From Vreelandella titanicae BH1 (GTDB lineage Bacteria > Pseudomonadota > Gammaproteobacteria > Pseudomonadales > Halomonadaceae), in assembly GCF_000336575.1 (NCBI RefSeq), contig NZ_AOPO01000001.1:434001-498000 (forward strand): DNA of 64,000 nt, written 5' to 3'. Position 1 is the first letter of the stretch; each line of letters opens with the position of its first letter. A program made the position numbers and the translations under genes. Below are positions 26,548 to 34,947 of this stretch, piece after piece. The notes beneath the pieces were generated by a model that was not told the DNA's origin, did not search any database, and was given only the letters and a program-made list of their open reading frames with translations.

Positions 26548-27225
26548 TCAGCCTCCACCATAGCTAAGAATCAAGCCGTGCATTAGCCGTGACCAGCCGT
26601 CCACGGCAACGAACAGAAATATCTTGAGTGGAGTTGATATTAACGTGGGTGAGACCATCATCATGCCCATTGCCATCAGCACATTGGAGACGATCAAGTC
26701 GATCACCAGAAACGGGATATAGAGCAAAAAACCGATCTCGAAAGCACGGGTCAACTCCGAGCTCACGAAGGCAGGAATAAGCACCACTAAGTCGTCGTCC
26801 TGAAGGTCGCTTCGGGCTTCCTCCGACCATAGCGTACGGGTCGCATCAATGAAAAAAGCCCGCTCGCGTTCACTGGCATAGCGAGAAAGGTAATCCTGCA
26901 AGGGCCCACGCAGCGCCTCGCCGGTTTGCTTGATCTCCTCGACGCTGCCCATCCCTGCGGGTCGCTGCTCTAACTGATGAACCATATCGCCAACCAGTGG
27001 CGTGGTGATGTAGACCGTTAGAATCAAGGCAATGCCGTAGAGCACCAGGTTAGGCGGCGTCTGCTGCACGCCGAGCGCGTTACGGATCAAAAACAGCACC
27101 ACGGCGATTTTAAGAAAGCCCGTCATGGTCACCACCGCCAATGGCACCAGGCCGATGGTCGCAACGACGATGATGATGGCGATCAAATTGGGCTGAAATT
27201 CACTCATCTCCGGCGTGCCCTTCAT
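26548..27225 (-). CDS. sctR: T3SS export apparatus protein SctR
   Basis: 225 residues with an N-terminal helix, the FliP/HrcR core VVLFLIRNALGVQQTPPNLVLYGIALIL, and a C-terminal helix pair around VSNVLMAMGMMMVSPTLISTPLKIFLFV, characteristic of the family. The start is ambiguous: ATG 27225 (GAGAGG ten bases upstream) or ATG 27207 (MSEFQPN, nearer the usual 219-residue length). It overlaps the end of sctQ. SctR5-S4-T1 forms the export gate. Confidence 0.95.
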   Translation of the reverse strand: MKGTPEMSEFQPNLIAIIIVVATIGLVPLAVVTMTGFLKIAVVLFLIRNALGVQQTPPNLVLYGIALILTVYITTPLVGDMVHQLEQRPAGMGSVEEIKQTGEALRGPLQDYLSRYASERERAFFIDATRTLWSEEARSDLQDDDLVVLIPAFVSSELTRAFEIGFLLYIPFLVIDLIVSNVLMAMGMMMVSPTLISTPLKIFLFVAVDGWSRLMHGLILSYGGG

Positions 27226-28279
27226 CGAGCGCGAGCCTCTCGATCTGTACCCCGACACCGTCGCCGATCATCACTAGGCGGCCATGCCCCATGCAGCGGC
27301 CGTTGACGATTAGGTCGACCGCCTGCTCAGGTCGGCGCTGCATAGGCAACACGCTGCCTTCGCCCAACGCGCGCAGCTCGCCGAGCGACATCTCCAGTTT
27401 GCCCATTTCGCAGGTCAGGCGGACGGGCAGATCATCCAGGTTTGGGTTATCCACGGGGGGTTCGCTCATGAGGTTCTCGAATGGTGGGTTCGACGCTTGG
27501 GAAGAGGTAAGAGAGGTCAGCGGGCCTTTAAGGCACACGCTATCGGCGCTTAAGCTGACGCCGACGCTAAACCGGTCGCCAACGTTCAACGTTGCGCCAT
27601 TGGGATCGTCGCTAGTGGCGAATGACTCGAGCATAACCACATCGCCCGGGCGAAGGCTGCGCCACTCCCCCAGGGTCAATGTTTGGGCACCGGCCGTTAG
27701 GTTAAGCATCACCATTACGCCGCTCGCCATCACAAGCTGCGTGGGGAAATAGCGATCAAATAGGGGGAGCAACTGTTTAGCAGTCGACGTCGTGAGCCCC
27801 ACACGCAGCGGGTGAACTTCGCCGTCGAGCTCGAAGGCCAGGGTGATGTGGATCGGGTTTGCCGGTCGTCCTTGTGGATGGGCGGGCTGTACACGGATGT
27901 CGACACCCAGGGTCGCCTCCAGCGGTTCAAGCCACGCCAACCACACCGCCTCCAGCCACATCGCGGCCAACTCCGCATCGACATCCTCCATAGAACGTCT
28001 GCGATCAGGGTGCTCACTGAGATGGTCGAATGTGCGCCAACTGGCGCTCAAGGTCAGCTGCTCGTTGCCGAGGCATACCGCAACGGTCATCTCAGCGGTG
28101 ACATCCGTCGCTTCCGGCATCAGGTACAAGCTGGCAGAACGCCCATGCCAGCCGAAAGTCAGCGGCTGACGAGACCGATGCAGTGCGTTATGCAGGGTTA
28201 GCGTTTCGGCATCATAGTGCGTCAGGGTTAGCGGCACTGGCGTCACTTCCGCGCGAACGGTTGAGCTGAAGGCAGTCAT
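27200..28279 (-). CDS. sctQ: T3SS cytoplasmic ring (C-ring/pod) protein SctQ
   Basis: 359 residues. The last ~85 residues form a SpoA domain (LDDLPVRLTCEMGKLEMSLGELRALGEGSVLPM ... VNGRCMGHGRLVMIGDGVGVQI) as in FliN/HrcQb; an upstream SpoA-like segment is around LGEWRSLRPGDVVML. An in-frame ATG at 27469 would give an 89-residue C-terminal product of the sort made by other sctQ genes. It overlaps the sctO stop by 4 bp (ATGA) and overlaps the start of sctR. Confidence 0.9.
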   Translation of the reverse strand: MTAFSSTVRAEVTPVPLTLTHYDAETLTLHNALHRSRQPLTFGWHGRSASLYLMPEATDVTAEMTVAVCLGNEQLTLSASWRTFDHLSEHPDRRRSMEDVDAELAAMWLEAVWLAWLEPLEATLGVDIRVQPAHPQGRPANPIHITLAFELDGEVHPLRVGLTTSTAKQLLPLFDRYFPTQLVMASGVMVMLNLTAGAQTLTLGEWRSLRPGDVVMLESFATSDDPNGATLNVGDRFSVGVSLSADSVCLKGPLTSLTSSQASNPPFENLMSEPPVDNPNLDDLPVRLTCEMGKLEMSLGELRALGEGSVLPMQRRPEQAVDLIVNGRCMGHGRLVMIGDGVGVQIERLALDEGHAGDE

Positions 28280-28758
28280 ACTTCACCTGCCCGGCCGATC
28301 CGGCTCTCTTCCATTTCCAGTTCGGCTAGGCGCTCGGCCTCGATTGCCTGCGCCTGCCCCTGATACGTCTGGAGTTGTTCCAGCGCACGTTGGGCGCGTA
28401 ACCGGTGCGCCCATTCAGTAGCGCGGGATTCGCGCTCTCGCTCAGCGGCCCGCAGGGTCTGGATGCTGCTTGCCTGCTGCTCAAGCAATGCCTCCTGGTG
28501 GGCGGCATCGTCGGCAAGTGTTTGCTGCCAACCGGCCAGATCCTCGGCGTTCAGCGGTCGTTGTTCACCCTGTTCGAACAGAGCCTGCTCACGCTGAACT
28601 GCTTGGTGTTGGTGCTGCTCCAGGGCCTGCCCGAGCGTCTGGCAGTGGGCCTCGAACTCCCGACAGTTGCGCTGCTCTGCCGCCAGGGCTTCCTCGGCGA
28701 GACGCGTACGCTGGCACCGAAGCTGCATCAGCCGGTCAAGCTGACGTTGCGACGTCAT
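28276..28758 (-). CDS. sctO: T3SS stalk protein SctO
   Basis: 160 residues, highly charged and rich in Gln, Glu and Arg; almost the whole chain is predicted coiled coil, as in YscO/FliJ/HrpO. Identified mainly by size, composition and place immediately after the ATPase gene. It overlaps sctN and sctQ by 4 bp each (ATGA junctions), so translation is coupled. The stalk would link the SctN hexamer to SctV. Confidence 0.85.
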   Translation of the reverse strand: MTSQRQLDRLMQLRCQRTRLAEEALAAEQRNCREFEAHCQTLGQALEQHQHQAVQREQALFEQGEQRPLNAEDLAGWQQTLADDAAHQEALLEQQASSIQTLRAAERERESRATEWAHRLRAQRALEQLQTYQGQAQAIEAERLAELEMEESRIGRAGEV

Positions 28759-30092
28759 TGGACGACCTCCCTTAACTGTTTCAAGGTGTCTTCAAACGCG
28801 CTGTGGTCGTCGCGGGATTGGCGTAGGAACGCCTCGATCTCAGCACGCTTATGAATCGCCTCATCCGTGGCGGCGTCGCTACCTTCCCGGTACTCGCCCA
28901 CTTGCAGTAGCAGCTCGACATCGCGATAAAGCGCCATCAACTCACGCATTTTGCCGGCATCACGGCGATGCTCGGCGTTGGCAACGTTTTCCATCAAGCG
29001 GCTGCGGCTGGCGAGGATATCAATGGCTGGAAAGTGGTCACGGCGGGCGAGATCGGCGCTCAGAACGATGTGACCGTCAAGAATGGCCCGGGCCTCCTCG
29101 GCCACCGGATCAAGCATGCCATCGCCCTCGGTCAATACCGTATAGATTGCCGTAATGGTGCCTCCCGACGCGCCACCGGGCCCGGCGCGCTCGAGTAAAC
29201 GGGGCAGCGCCGCAAACAGTGAAGGCGGGTAACCACGACGCGTCGGCGGTTCACCGGCAGCCAGTCCGATCTCGCGCTGGGCGCGGGCGAAGCGGGTAAG
29301 ACTGTCGACCAACAACAGCACATCGCGCCCCTGATCACGGAAATATTCCGCCACGCTGGTCGCCACCATGGCGGCGCGGGCGCGCTCGATCGCTGGTCGA
29401 TCAGAAGTGGACACGACGCATACCGTGCGTTGGCGCGCGTCGGCACCCAACTGCACATCAAGCAACTCGCGGACTTCCCGGCCGCGCTCGCCCACCAGCC
29501 CCAGTACCACGATCTCTGCACTACTGCCACGGACGATGGCCGAAAGTAGTGATGACTTACCGACGCCGGCTTCGCCAAACAGTCCGACGCGCTGGCCGCG
29601 GGCAACGGTATTGAGGCCATCGATAGCACGCACCCCGAGTGCCAGCGGTTGCTCAATCAACTGGCGGGACAGCGGCGCGGGGGGCTCGGCATGGACGGGG
29701 TAATGGCGCAGCGAGCCGGGCGCTGGTGCAGCGCGACCATCAAGCCAGTCGCCGAGCGGGCTGATGACGCGACCGAGCAGGGCATCACCCACGGCCACAC
29801 CCTGGGCACTGCCAGTGGCAATTACTTCACTGCGGGTCGACAACCCCTGGAGCTCGCCAATCGGCGAGAGCACGACATTCTCCTCTTCGAAGCCGATCAC
29901 CTCCGCGGCGACACGGCGACCGCTGACGGGATCACGCAGGTAGCAAAGCTCGCCAATGCCAGCGCCTTCGAGGCTAGCGTAAACCAACAAACCGCGAATG
30001 CGGCGTACCCGACCATTGACGGGGCGAGTTTGGGCTAGGGCAAAACGTTCGCCAAGCCGCGGCAGCAGATCCCCGAACGCATTCGCGCTCAT
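28755..30092 (-). CDS. sctN: T3SS ATPase SctN
   Basis: About 445 residues, a hexameric F1-type ATPase that unfolds substrates at the export gate. Walker A GEAGVGKS lies near residues 173-180, Walker B-type VLLLVDSLTRFARAQREIGLAAGEPPTRRGYPPS near 260, and a family-typical C-terminal region. ATG 30092 with GGGAGGG five bases upstream, and an ATGA overlap with the sctL stop, decide the start; an in-frame start four codons upstream is unlikely. Confidence 0.97.
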   Translation of the reverse strand: MSANAFGDLLPRLGERFALAQTRPVNGRVRRIRGLLVYASLEGAGIGELCYLRDPVSGRRVAAEVIGFEEENVVLSPIGELQGLSTRSEVIATGSAQGVAVGDALLGRVISPLGDWLDGRAAPAPGSLRHYPVHAEPPAPLSRQLIEQPLALGVRAIDGLNTVARGQRVGLFGEAGVGKSSLLSAIVRGSSAEIVVLGLVGERGREVRELLDVQLGADARQRTVCVVSTSDRPAIERARAAMVATSVAEYFRDQGRDVLLLVDSLTRFARAQREIGLAAGEPPTRRGYPPSLFAALPRLLERAGPGGASGGTITAIYTVLTEGDGMLDPVAEEARAILDGHIVLSADLARRDHFPAIDILASRSRLMENVANAEHRRDAGKMRELMALYRDVELLLQVGEYREGSDAATDEAIHKRAEIEAFLRQSRDDHSAFEDTLKQLREVVQ

Positions 30093-30676
30093 GCACCCTC
30101 CCAATCATCCCGAAAGGCCCGTCGCAGTGCCTCGAGCTGCGATTCCAGACCGATGTCCATAACCGCGATGGGGCTCACCAGCAAACACTGGGTTAGCGCC
30201 AGTTGCGCGTCGGCCTCGACCTGATAGTCGGCCGTCGCAGGCGGATATGCGGCGAGAGACTCGGCGATTCGCGCCTCTAGCGGCGGTGCAACACGAATAC
30301 GGAGAAGGTGTTCATGGCGCCACTCGCTCAGGGCATGGCGTACGCAGCGAGTGATGAGTTCTACATCGTCGAACTCGCCGAGAATACGCCGTACCAGAGT
30401 CAGCGACAGTTCGGCCAGCTCGGGGCCGAGCCCGTCGAGATAACGTTTGACGTCACGCTGGGTGCTGGCCAGTAGCTCAGCGGCGCGGGCTTCACCATCG
30501 CGGCGACCGGCTTCAAAGCCTTCGGCATGGCCCTCTTCGCGGGCACGAAGAATGAGGGCCTCTTGATCATCGGCTCGCTGACGCGCCCGCTCGAGAAAAG
30601 CGTAGCCATCGACCCAAGCGTTGGCCTCCTCTGCGCGCAAGATGATCTTCCCAGGGCGGGGTGGCAGTGAATTCAT
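30089..30676 (-). CDS. sctL: T3SS ATPase regulator SctL
   Basis: 195 residues: N-terminal PGKIILRAEEANAWVDGY, a long charged helix (about 25-75; EGHAEGFEAGRRDGEARAAELL) and a V-ATPase-E-like C-terminal domain, as in YscL/HrpE/NolV/FliH. It tethers SctN to the SctQ pods. ATGA overlaps join it to sctK upstream and sctN downstream. Confidence 0.92.
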   Translation of the reverse strand: MNSLPPRPGKIILRAEEANAWVDGYAFLERARQRADDQEALILRAREEGHAEGFEAGRRDGEARAAELLASTQRDVKRYLDGLGPELAELSLTLVRRILGEFDDVELITRCVRHALSEWRHEHLLRIRVAPPLEARIAESLAAYPPATADYQVEADAQLALTQCLLVSPIAVMDIGLESQLEALRRAFRDDWEGA

Positions 30677-31332
30677 ATCCCTGCTCGCTCTTCATCGTCG
30701 ACTTGGAAGAGGCCGTGTGTAGCGGCCAAGCGGGCAATATCAACAGCAGCGGTATCTGCTGCGATCGTTTCAGGCTCCTCAAACTGGCCAGCCCACCCCA
30801 GCCGTAGCCAGGCACGCAGCTCCATCGTTTGCGCTTGCCACCAACGCTCCAGGCAGCGTCGGCCATCATGTTCGACGGCGGCCTCCAGCGCATTGAGATC
30901 GTCCTCAGCGCAGAACTCGGCGCTGCCGCGATCACGGTAGGTAAGCGCCAGGGAATAGAGCTCGGCGCCGAAACGCTGTTTGAGTGCCGCAACTCGCGGT
31001 GCATGAATTTCGCGTACAAAGGCATTGGCGTGAATGATCACCCCAGCGGCACGGGCACAGGCGGTAAAATCATCGCTGTCCAACTGACATAGCGCCTGGT
31101 CGGCGGCATCCGTTAGCTGCTGCTCCGCGATAGAGGCAAGTTGGTGACGGCGCTGCAGGCGGGCAAGCAGGCGCTGGCGAAAGCGCGGCTGAGTGCACCA
31201 ACGGCGCAGCATCGCGTCGGCGGCAATGCCGTCCAGGCAGTCAACCCAGTGGTCGAGAGCAACCCGTACCGGTGGTTCGATATCAGAGCCTGGTGCGGTC
31301 GATTCGCTAGCGCGTTGAGAGGCACTATTCAT
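30673..31332 (-). CDS. sctK: T3SS accessory protein SctK (NolU/HrpB4-like)
   Basis: 219 residues, soluble and mostly helical. There is little overall motif content, but an AAGVIIHANAFVREIHAPRVAALKQRFGAELY segment and the position between sctJ and sctL match NolU/HrpB4/SctK. SctK proteins cap the cytoplasmic pods. The start ATG 31332 lies 9 bp after the sctJ stop. The assignment leans on gene order. Confidence 0.75.
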   Translation of the reverse strand: MNSASQRASESTAPGSDIEPPVRVALDHWVDCLDGIAADAMLRRWCTQPRFRQRLLARLQRRHQLASIAEQQLTDAADQALCQLDSDDFTACARAAGVIIHANAFVREIHAPRVAALKQRFGAELYSLALTYRDRGSAEFCAEDDLNALEAAVEHDGRRCLERWWQAQTMELRAWLRLGWAGQFEEPETIAADTAAVDIARLAATHGLFQVDDEERAGI

Positions 31333-31341
31333 GGAGCTGTC

Positions 31342-32166
31342 TCATGGCGCTGTCGTCAATGAATAGGGACGCTGGCGACGCTGACGCCAGACCAACCAGC
31401 ACACCGTAGCGGCAAGCCCGATCACCGCAACGCTCAGCAGACCGATGATCCAGCCGATACGGGAAACGCTGGACGCTGGCATCGCGACACCCAGAAATGA
31501 GCCCATCATCGGCTGCGGCAGCGTGTCCATTTCCTCGGGAATAGCCGAGACAACAGGCACCACCGAGACCTTGTCGTAGGAGAGGCCAGCAATACCATTG
31601 GCTACCAGCGTCTTGATCTGTGGAATCAGGGGGGCGATCTCAAGCGATGGAATGTAGCGAACGAAGACCGAAGCCGAAGACGGCGTACTGTTCTGCTGTA
31701 GCAAATCATTGTCCGGCAGCACAACATGAACCCGCGCCGAGAGTACGCCGTCGATCTGAGACACGGTGTGCGAGAGCTCCTGACTCAACGCAAAGATCAT
31801 CTGAGCGCGTTCCTGCACGGGAGACGACACCAGCCCATTGCCCTGAAAGATATCCCCCATGTTGGCGAATTTCTGTTCCGGCAGCCCAGCACGATCGAGT
31901 ATCTCTACCGCCTCGGCGAAGCGCTCCTCACTGACCGTGACGGTCATTTGGCCTTCGTCCTGTGCCTGACGTGCGGCAGGTATGCCGTTGCGGGCCAGCG
32001 TTGCCACGATGATATTCGCCTCGCGCTCGTCGAGGTTAGTGTAGAGATCGGTGTCGCAGGCCTGAAGCAGCAGCGCCATTACCAGAAACACCATGCCCCG
32101 CAGGGCGTTACGCCACCTGCGTTGTGACACTTGCTGCTTGCCGTCGAATTGTTTATTAAAGTGCAA
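31342..32166 (-). CDS. sctJ: T3SS inner-membrane ring lipoprotein SctJ
   Basis: About 274 residues. Lipobox LLLQAC, two ring-building motifs (YTNLDEREANIIVATLARNGI; VVLPDNDLLQQNSTPSSASVFVRY) and a C-terminal membrane helix (about 235-258), exactly as in HrcJ/NolT/EscJ. The start is uncertain: TTG 32166, 3 bp after sctI, or ATG 32094 just before the signal peptide. Forms the inner-membrane ring with SctD. Confidence 0.95.
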   Translation of the reverse strand: MHFNKQFDGKQQVSQRRWRNALRGMVFLVMALLLQACDTDLYTNLDEREANIIVATLARNGIPAARQAQDEGQMTVTVSEERFAEAVEILDRAGLPEQKFANMGDIFQGNGLVSSPVQERAQMIFALSQELSHTVSQIDGVLSARVHVVLPDNDLLQQNSTPSSASVFVRYIPSLEIAPLIPQIKTLVANGIAGLSYDKVSVVPVVSAIPEEMDTLPQPMMGSFLGVAMPASSVSRIGWIIGLLSVAVIGLAATVCWLVWRQRRQRPYSLTTAP

Positions 32167-32169
32167 GTG

Positions 32170-32607
32170 TCATTGGCCTTTTAGCAAGGTATTCGCCGAC
32201 CCCGAAACCTGAGTGGCGCCGCGAACGATCATGGTGGTTTCGATGGAGTGATCAAAAACACGCCCCAGCGATTCGACGACTTGCGCCAGCTTGTCATCCC
32301 CCAAGGCGGGTGGCGTGTCGCCAGCGTCGGGCACGCTCTGGGGCATCACCTGAGCTAAACGATCAGGTGTTTGCACATCGGGAGTCTTAGCCTGCTGAGC
32401 GAAGTTATTGACTCGGTCAATAAAGCCATCAAGGTTGTTGAGCAGACTTGACCCCAGCTCACTGGGGCTGGCCCCCGATAAAGATGAACCGGCTTGCTGT
32501 GTCATATGTTCGAAAATATTCTGTGATGCCAACGTATCGGCGCTAACCTCTGGCATGGGTGTCGGAGTTAGCGCACCGCTGCCCGGTGGTGTCACGGGAG
32601 TCATCAT
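32170..32607 (-). CDS. sctI: T3SS inner rod protein SctI (NolB-like)
   Basis: 145 residues. A Pro/Ser/Gln-rich N-terminal half is followed by a helical C-terminus with the inner-rod signature FDHSIETTMIVRGATQVSGSANTLLKGQ. Gene order before sctJ matches nolB-nolT in rhizobia. Two adjacent ATGs (32607 and 32604) follow GAGGTGA; the second has better spacing. The inner rod (socket) anchors the needle to the export gate. Confidence 0.85.
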   Translation of the reverse strand: MMTPVTPPGSGALTPTPMPEVSADTLASQNIFEHMTQQAGSSLSGASPSELGSSLLNNLDGFIDRVNNFAQQAKTPDVQTPDRLAQVMPQSVPDAGDTPPALGDDKLAQVVESLGRVFDHSIETTMIVRGATQVSGSANTLLKGQ

Positions 32608-32681
32608 TCACCTCGTCGGAATAGCCCGTCGCATAGAATGAGAAAGGCGCGAACACCGCGGTTGGGGTCGCGCCCTCGTCA

Positions 32682-32873
32682 TTACTCGTCGGACTGTGCT
32701 TCCTTGAGAATATTGTTCATCATCGGCATCAGAATCATCTGCCCGCCGACCTTGACCATTCCCTCTACCATTGTTTCCTGCAGCTTCGCGTTATCGACGG
32801 CGTCGTCGAAAGCCTGGGAATCGGGGAGCGACTCTGTTGCCGGGTTACTACTGCTTACGGGATCGATAGCCAT
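32682..32873 (-). CDS. Small T3SS protein, candidate needle subunit SctF
   Basis: 63 residues with AGGAGG six bases before ATG 32873, so clearly a translated gene. A disordered Ser/Pro-rich N-terminus precedes an amphipathic helical segment (about 21-58; FDDAVDNAKLQETMVEGMVKVGGQMILMP). Size, composition and position directly before sctI fit a needle protein (compare prgI-prgJ-prgK, yscF...I-J orders), but there is no diagnostic motif. It sits in the nolW-sctI-sctJ operon, 34 bp after the NolW-like gene. Confidence 0.7.
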   Translation of the reverse strand: MAIDPVSSSNPATESLPDSQAFDDAVDNAKLQETMVEGMVKVGGQMILMPMMNNILKEAQSDE

Positions 32874-32907
32874 GGACTGCCTCCTGTGGGTTTCATCGCT
32901 TGCTCAC

Positions 32908-33498
32908 TCACGAGCCAGGCGGCTGGGCCACACTGCCTCGAAAGACCTTAACTTCAGCGGGGATCGACGGCGCACTCGGCTGGCGCAACGCTTCGACCCG
33001 TTGGGCTATGTCCGCTATCCAGGCGGGTGGCCCCATCACTTCAAGACTGTCGTGCTCTGCATTAATCATTGCGCTCAACGGCTTGCCGACCTGTGCCTGG
33101 GTAATCTCCGCGCGCAGGCGTGGTACATCGACATCCGTGAGTTCAAACCTCCGGCGGCTCAGCTCCTGTCGGGCGGCGACATGCAGTACGTAGCCATCGT
33201 AAAACCATCCCAGGCCATTGGATTCGCAGACCTGTTCGAGGAACTCGCCAGCGGTGCTGGCGCGGATATCACCACGCACCTCGCCATCCACCGCGTCGCT
33301 GACCTCAACGGGCAGGGACAGGTTGCGACCAAACTCCTGCAACACATCACGCACGCTTTGCTCAATAACAATGTAGCGATATTCACGATCCGCCCAAGGC
33401 GCCTCGGCGGCCAGCGTGGGGCTGTCTGGCAAACAACAACCAAGCACCAGCATCACAAGATGGCCCAGCCAGGGGTGCTTCCACCTATCTGCCATCAT
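32908..33498 (-). CDS. NolW/RhcC1-like N-terminal secretin piece (SctC1)
   Basis: 196 residues. Signal peptide (GHLVMLVLGCCLPDSPTLAAEA), then an N0-type domain (about 35-110; YIVIEQSVRDVLQEFGRNLSLPVEVSDAVDGEVRG) and an N1-like domain (about 115-180), but no outer-membrane secretin barrel. This matches NolW (RhcC1), half of the split secretin of rhizobial T3SSs; the barrel half is at 34944-36239. ATG 33498 follows GGGTAGG. First gene of the sctI-J-K-L-N-O-Q-R-S-T operon, divergent from a TPR lipoprotein. Confidence 0.85.
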   Translation of the reverse strand: MMADRWKHPWLGHLVMLVLGCCLPDSPTLAAEAPWADREYRYIVIEQSVRDVLQEFGRNLSLPVEVSDAVDGEVRGDIRASTAGEFLEQVCESNGLGWFYDGYVLHVAARQELSRRRFELTDVDVPRLRAEITQAQVGKPLSAMINAEHDSLEVMGPPAWIADIAQRVEALRQPSAPSIPAEVKVFRGSVAQPPGS

Positions 33499-33664
33499 CC
33501 TACCCACCCCCCGATGACAGTTGAGTGACCGGCAATCTGTCTTTTTGAGTTTTTGCCCTTCTGGGGTAAACACGCATCACGCTTCATCCATATCCCTGCT
33601 GCCCCAAGCCTGGTTTCTCCGGTACACTGATTTTCATTTCCTAACCCTCTGGACTGAGTCACGG

Positions 33665-34480
33665 ATGAAGGAATTTTGTACGTTTTTGCCCCGCATGAGC
33701 CGACCTGCGTTCGTCGCCGGGCCAAGCCTGATACTGAGCCTGCTACTGTCAGCCTGCGCTGCGACGCCTGTCGAGATCGATGAAGGTCGCCTGCTAAACT
33801 TGGCCAAAGATGTCGATCAGCAAGGCGACCATGCGACCGCCGCCGCGATGTACGAGCGCGCCCTGGAGCAGAACGGCCCCTCCGCAGATATTCAGGTTCG
33901 CCTGGGCAATGCACTGCTTGCCAGTGGCGAGCCCCAGGCAGCCGCTGAGGCGTTTCGTGCCGCGCTTGCCGAAGACATCCACTTCGCGCCAGCATTACTC
34001 GGCCTCGGGACGGCCCAACTGCGCCTAGGTCAACCGGAAAGCGCCCTGCGCAACCTTTCCCTGGCGGCGCCCGAATTGGACAGCGTGGCAGCCTGGAGCC
34101 GTCTTGGCGCCGCCCAAGCGCTGGCCGGTCAGCCCGCCCGAGCGACCAGTGCGTTTGCTAACGCCGTAGCGCTCGAGCCGCGTGATCTCGACGCTCAGGC
34201 CAACCTGGCGCTAGCCGAAGCGTTAGCCGGCGAAAATACCCAGGCCATCGCGAACATGCAGCGCATTACGGGCTCCCCGCTGGCAGAGGAACGCCATTTC
34301 CGCAACCTGATTCTTGTGCTGGTACTGGCCGGGCGTAGCGATGAGGCACAGCAAGTCGATATCCCCGACCTATCAGCGGCCAACCGCCTTTCCCTGATAG
34401 CCAGTGCCGAGCACATAGCAACGCTGCCCGATGCCGCCGCTCGCGCCCGGGCACTCGGGTTGGCATCAGCCTCTAACTAA
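33665..34480 (+). CDS. TPR-repeat lipoprotein, TadD-like, inside the T3SS locus
   Basis: About 271 residues. Signal peptide with lipobox LLLSAC (lipidated Cys near residue 31), then at least four tetratricopeptide repeats (about 45-190; MYERALEQNGPSADIQVRLGNALLASGEPQAAAEAFRAAL). It is the only plus-strand gene in the T3SS block and is divergent from the NolW-like gene. Similar TPR lipoproteins act as pilotins for secretins in Tad pili, and a TPR gene accompanies rhizobial T3SS loci, so secretin assembly is a reasonable inference. ATG 33665 is used; ATG 33695 is an alternative nearer the signal peptide. Confidence 0.85.
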   Translation: MKEFCTFLPRMSRPAFVAGPSLILSLLLSACAATPVEIDEGRLLNLAKDVDQQGDHATAAAMYERALEQNGPSADIQVRLGNALLASGEPQAAAEAFRAALAEDIHFAPALLGLGTAQLRLGQPESALRNLSLAAPELDSVAAWSRLGAAQALAGQPARATSAFANAVALEPRDLDAQANLALAEALAGENTQAIANMQRITGSPLAEERHFRNLILVLVLAGRSDEAQQVDIPDLSAANRLSLIASAEHIATLPDAAARARALGLASASN

Positions 34481-34485
34481 TACCG

Positions 34486-34947
34486 TCACAGATCACTGGT
34501 AGTGGCGTTGGTGCCCATGGCATTGCGCGCTTCCTGCTCCAATAGCGAACGACGCTGGTTGGCACGTTCGCGGCCGTTTAGATACTCATTCGCGGCATCT
34601 GCTACCGGCGCCCCCATGGCGGGCCCCATTGCTCTTCCCCTTACCAAATCTTGTGGCTCAACGATCATCTGCTGCAGATTGAAGTCGTTGGCGCAGCCGG
34701 GTGGCAGCCCGACTCGCTCTGCATCGTCAGGCCCAGCCTGGCAGAGACGCGGCATGATCGTTGCTTCATGGGGGGCGTTAGTCGCCGCGGCAGTCGTCAC
34801 TTGACGGTACCCGGTATCCCAGCCCATCGGCCCCATCGAGGACTGGCAGCCGGCCAGCAGCAACGCCACCAAACAGAGCCCAAGGCGTGAAGCCGTACGC
34901 GTCCAATAGGTAAATAGCTGCGACATGCAAACGTTGCCTCTACTCAT
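34486..34947 (-). CDS. Small lipoprotein next to the secretin gene
   Basis: 153 residues with a signal peptide and lipobox LLLAGC (about residue 35), then a low-complexity, Met/Ala/Arg-rich region ending RSLLEQEARNAMGTNATTSDL. No enzyme motif. ATG 34947 overlaps the secretin stop (ATGA); an internal ATG at 34926 has AGAGG upstream. A lipoprotein gene also follows rhcC2 in rhizobia (Y4xK), so an outer-membrane role with the secretin is likely, though sequence similarity could not be tested. Confidence 0.75.
   Translation of the reverse strand: MSRGNVCMSQLFTYWTRTASRLGLCLVALLLAGCQSSMGPMGWDTGYRQVTTAAATNAPHEATIMPRLCQAGPDDAERVGLPPGCANDFNLQQMIVEPQDLVRGRAMGPAMGAPVADAANEYLNGRERANQRRSLLEQEARNAMGTNATTSDL

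Noticed and set aside
32638..33528. Long (296-codon) plus-strand open frame opposite the NolW-like gene
   Set aside because: Antisense to sctC1 and the small T3SS gene; no ribosome-binding site; the minus-strand proteins have signal peptide and domain motifs.
33499..33664. tts box or HrpL (GGAACC...CCAC) promoter in the T3SS divergent region
   Set aside because: Neither motif is present on either strand at usable spacing; GGAACC elsewhere occurs only inside coding sequence.
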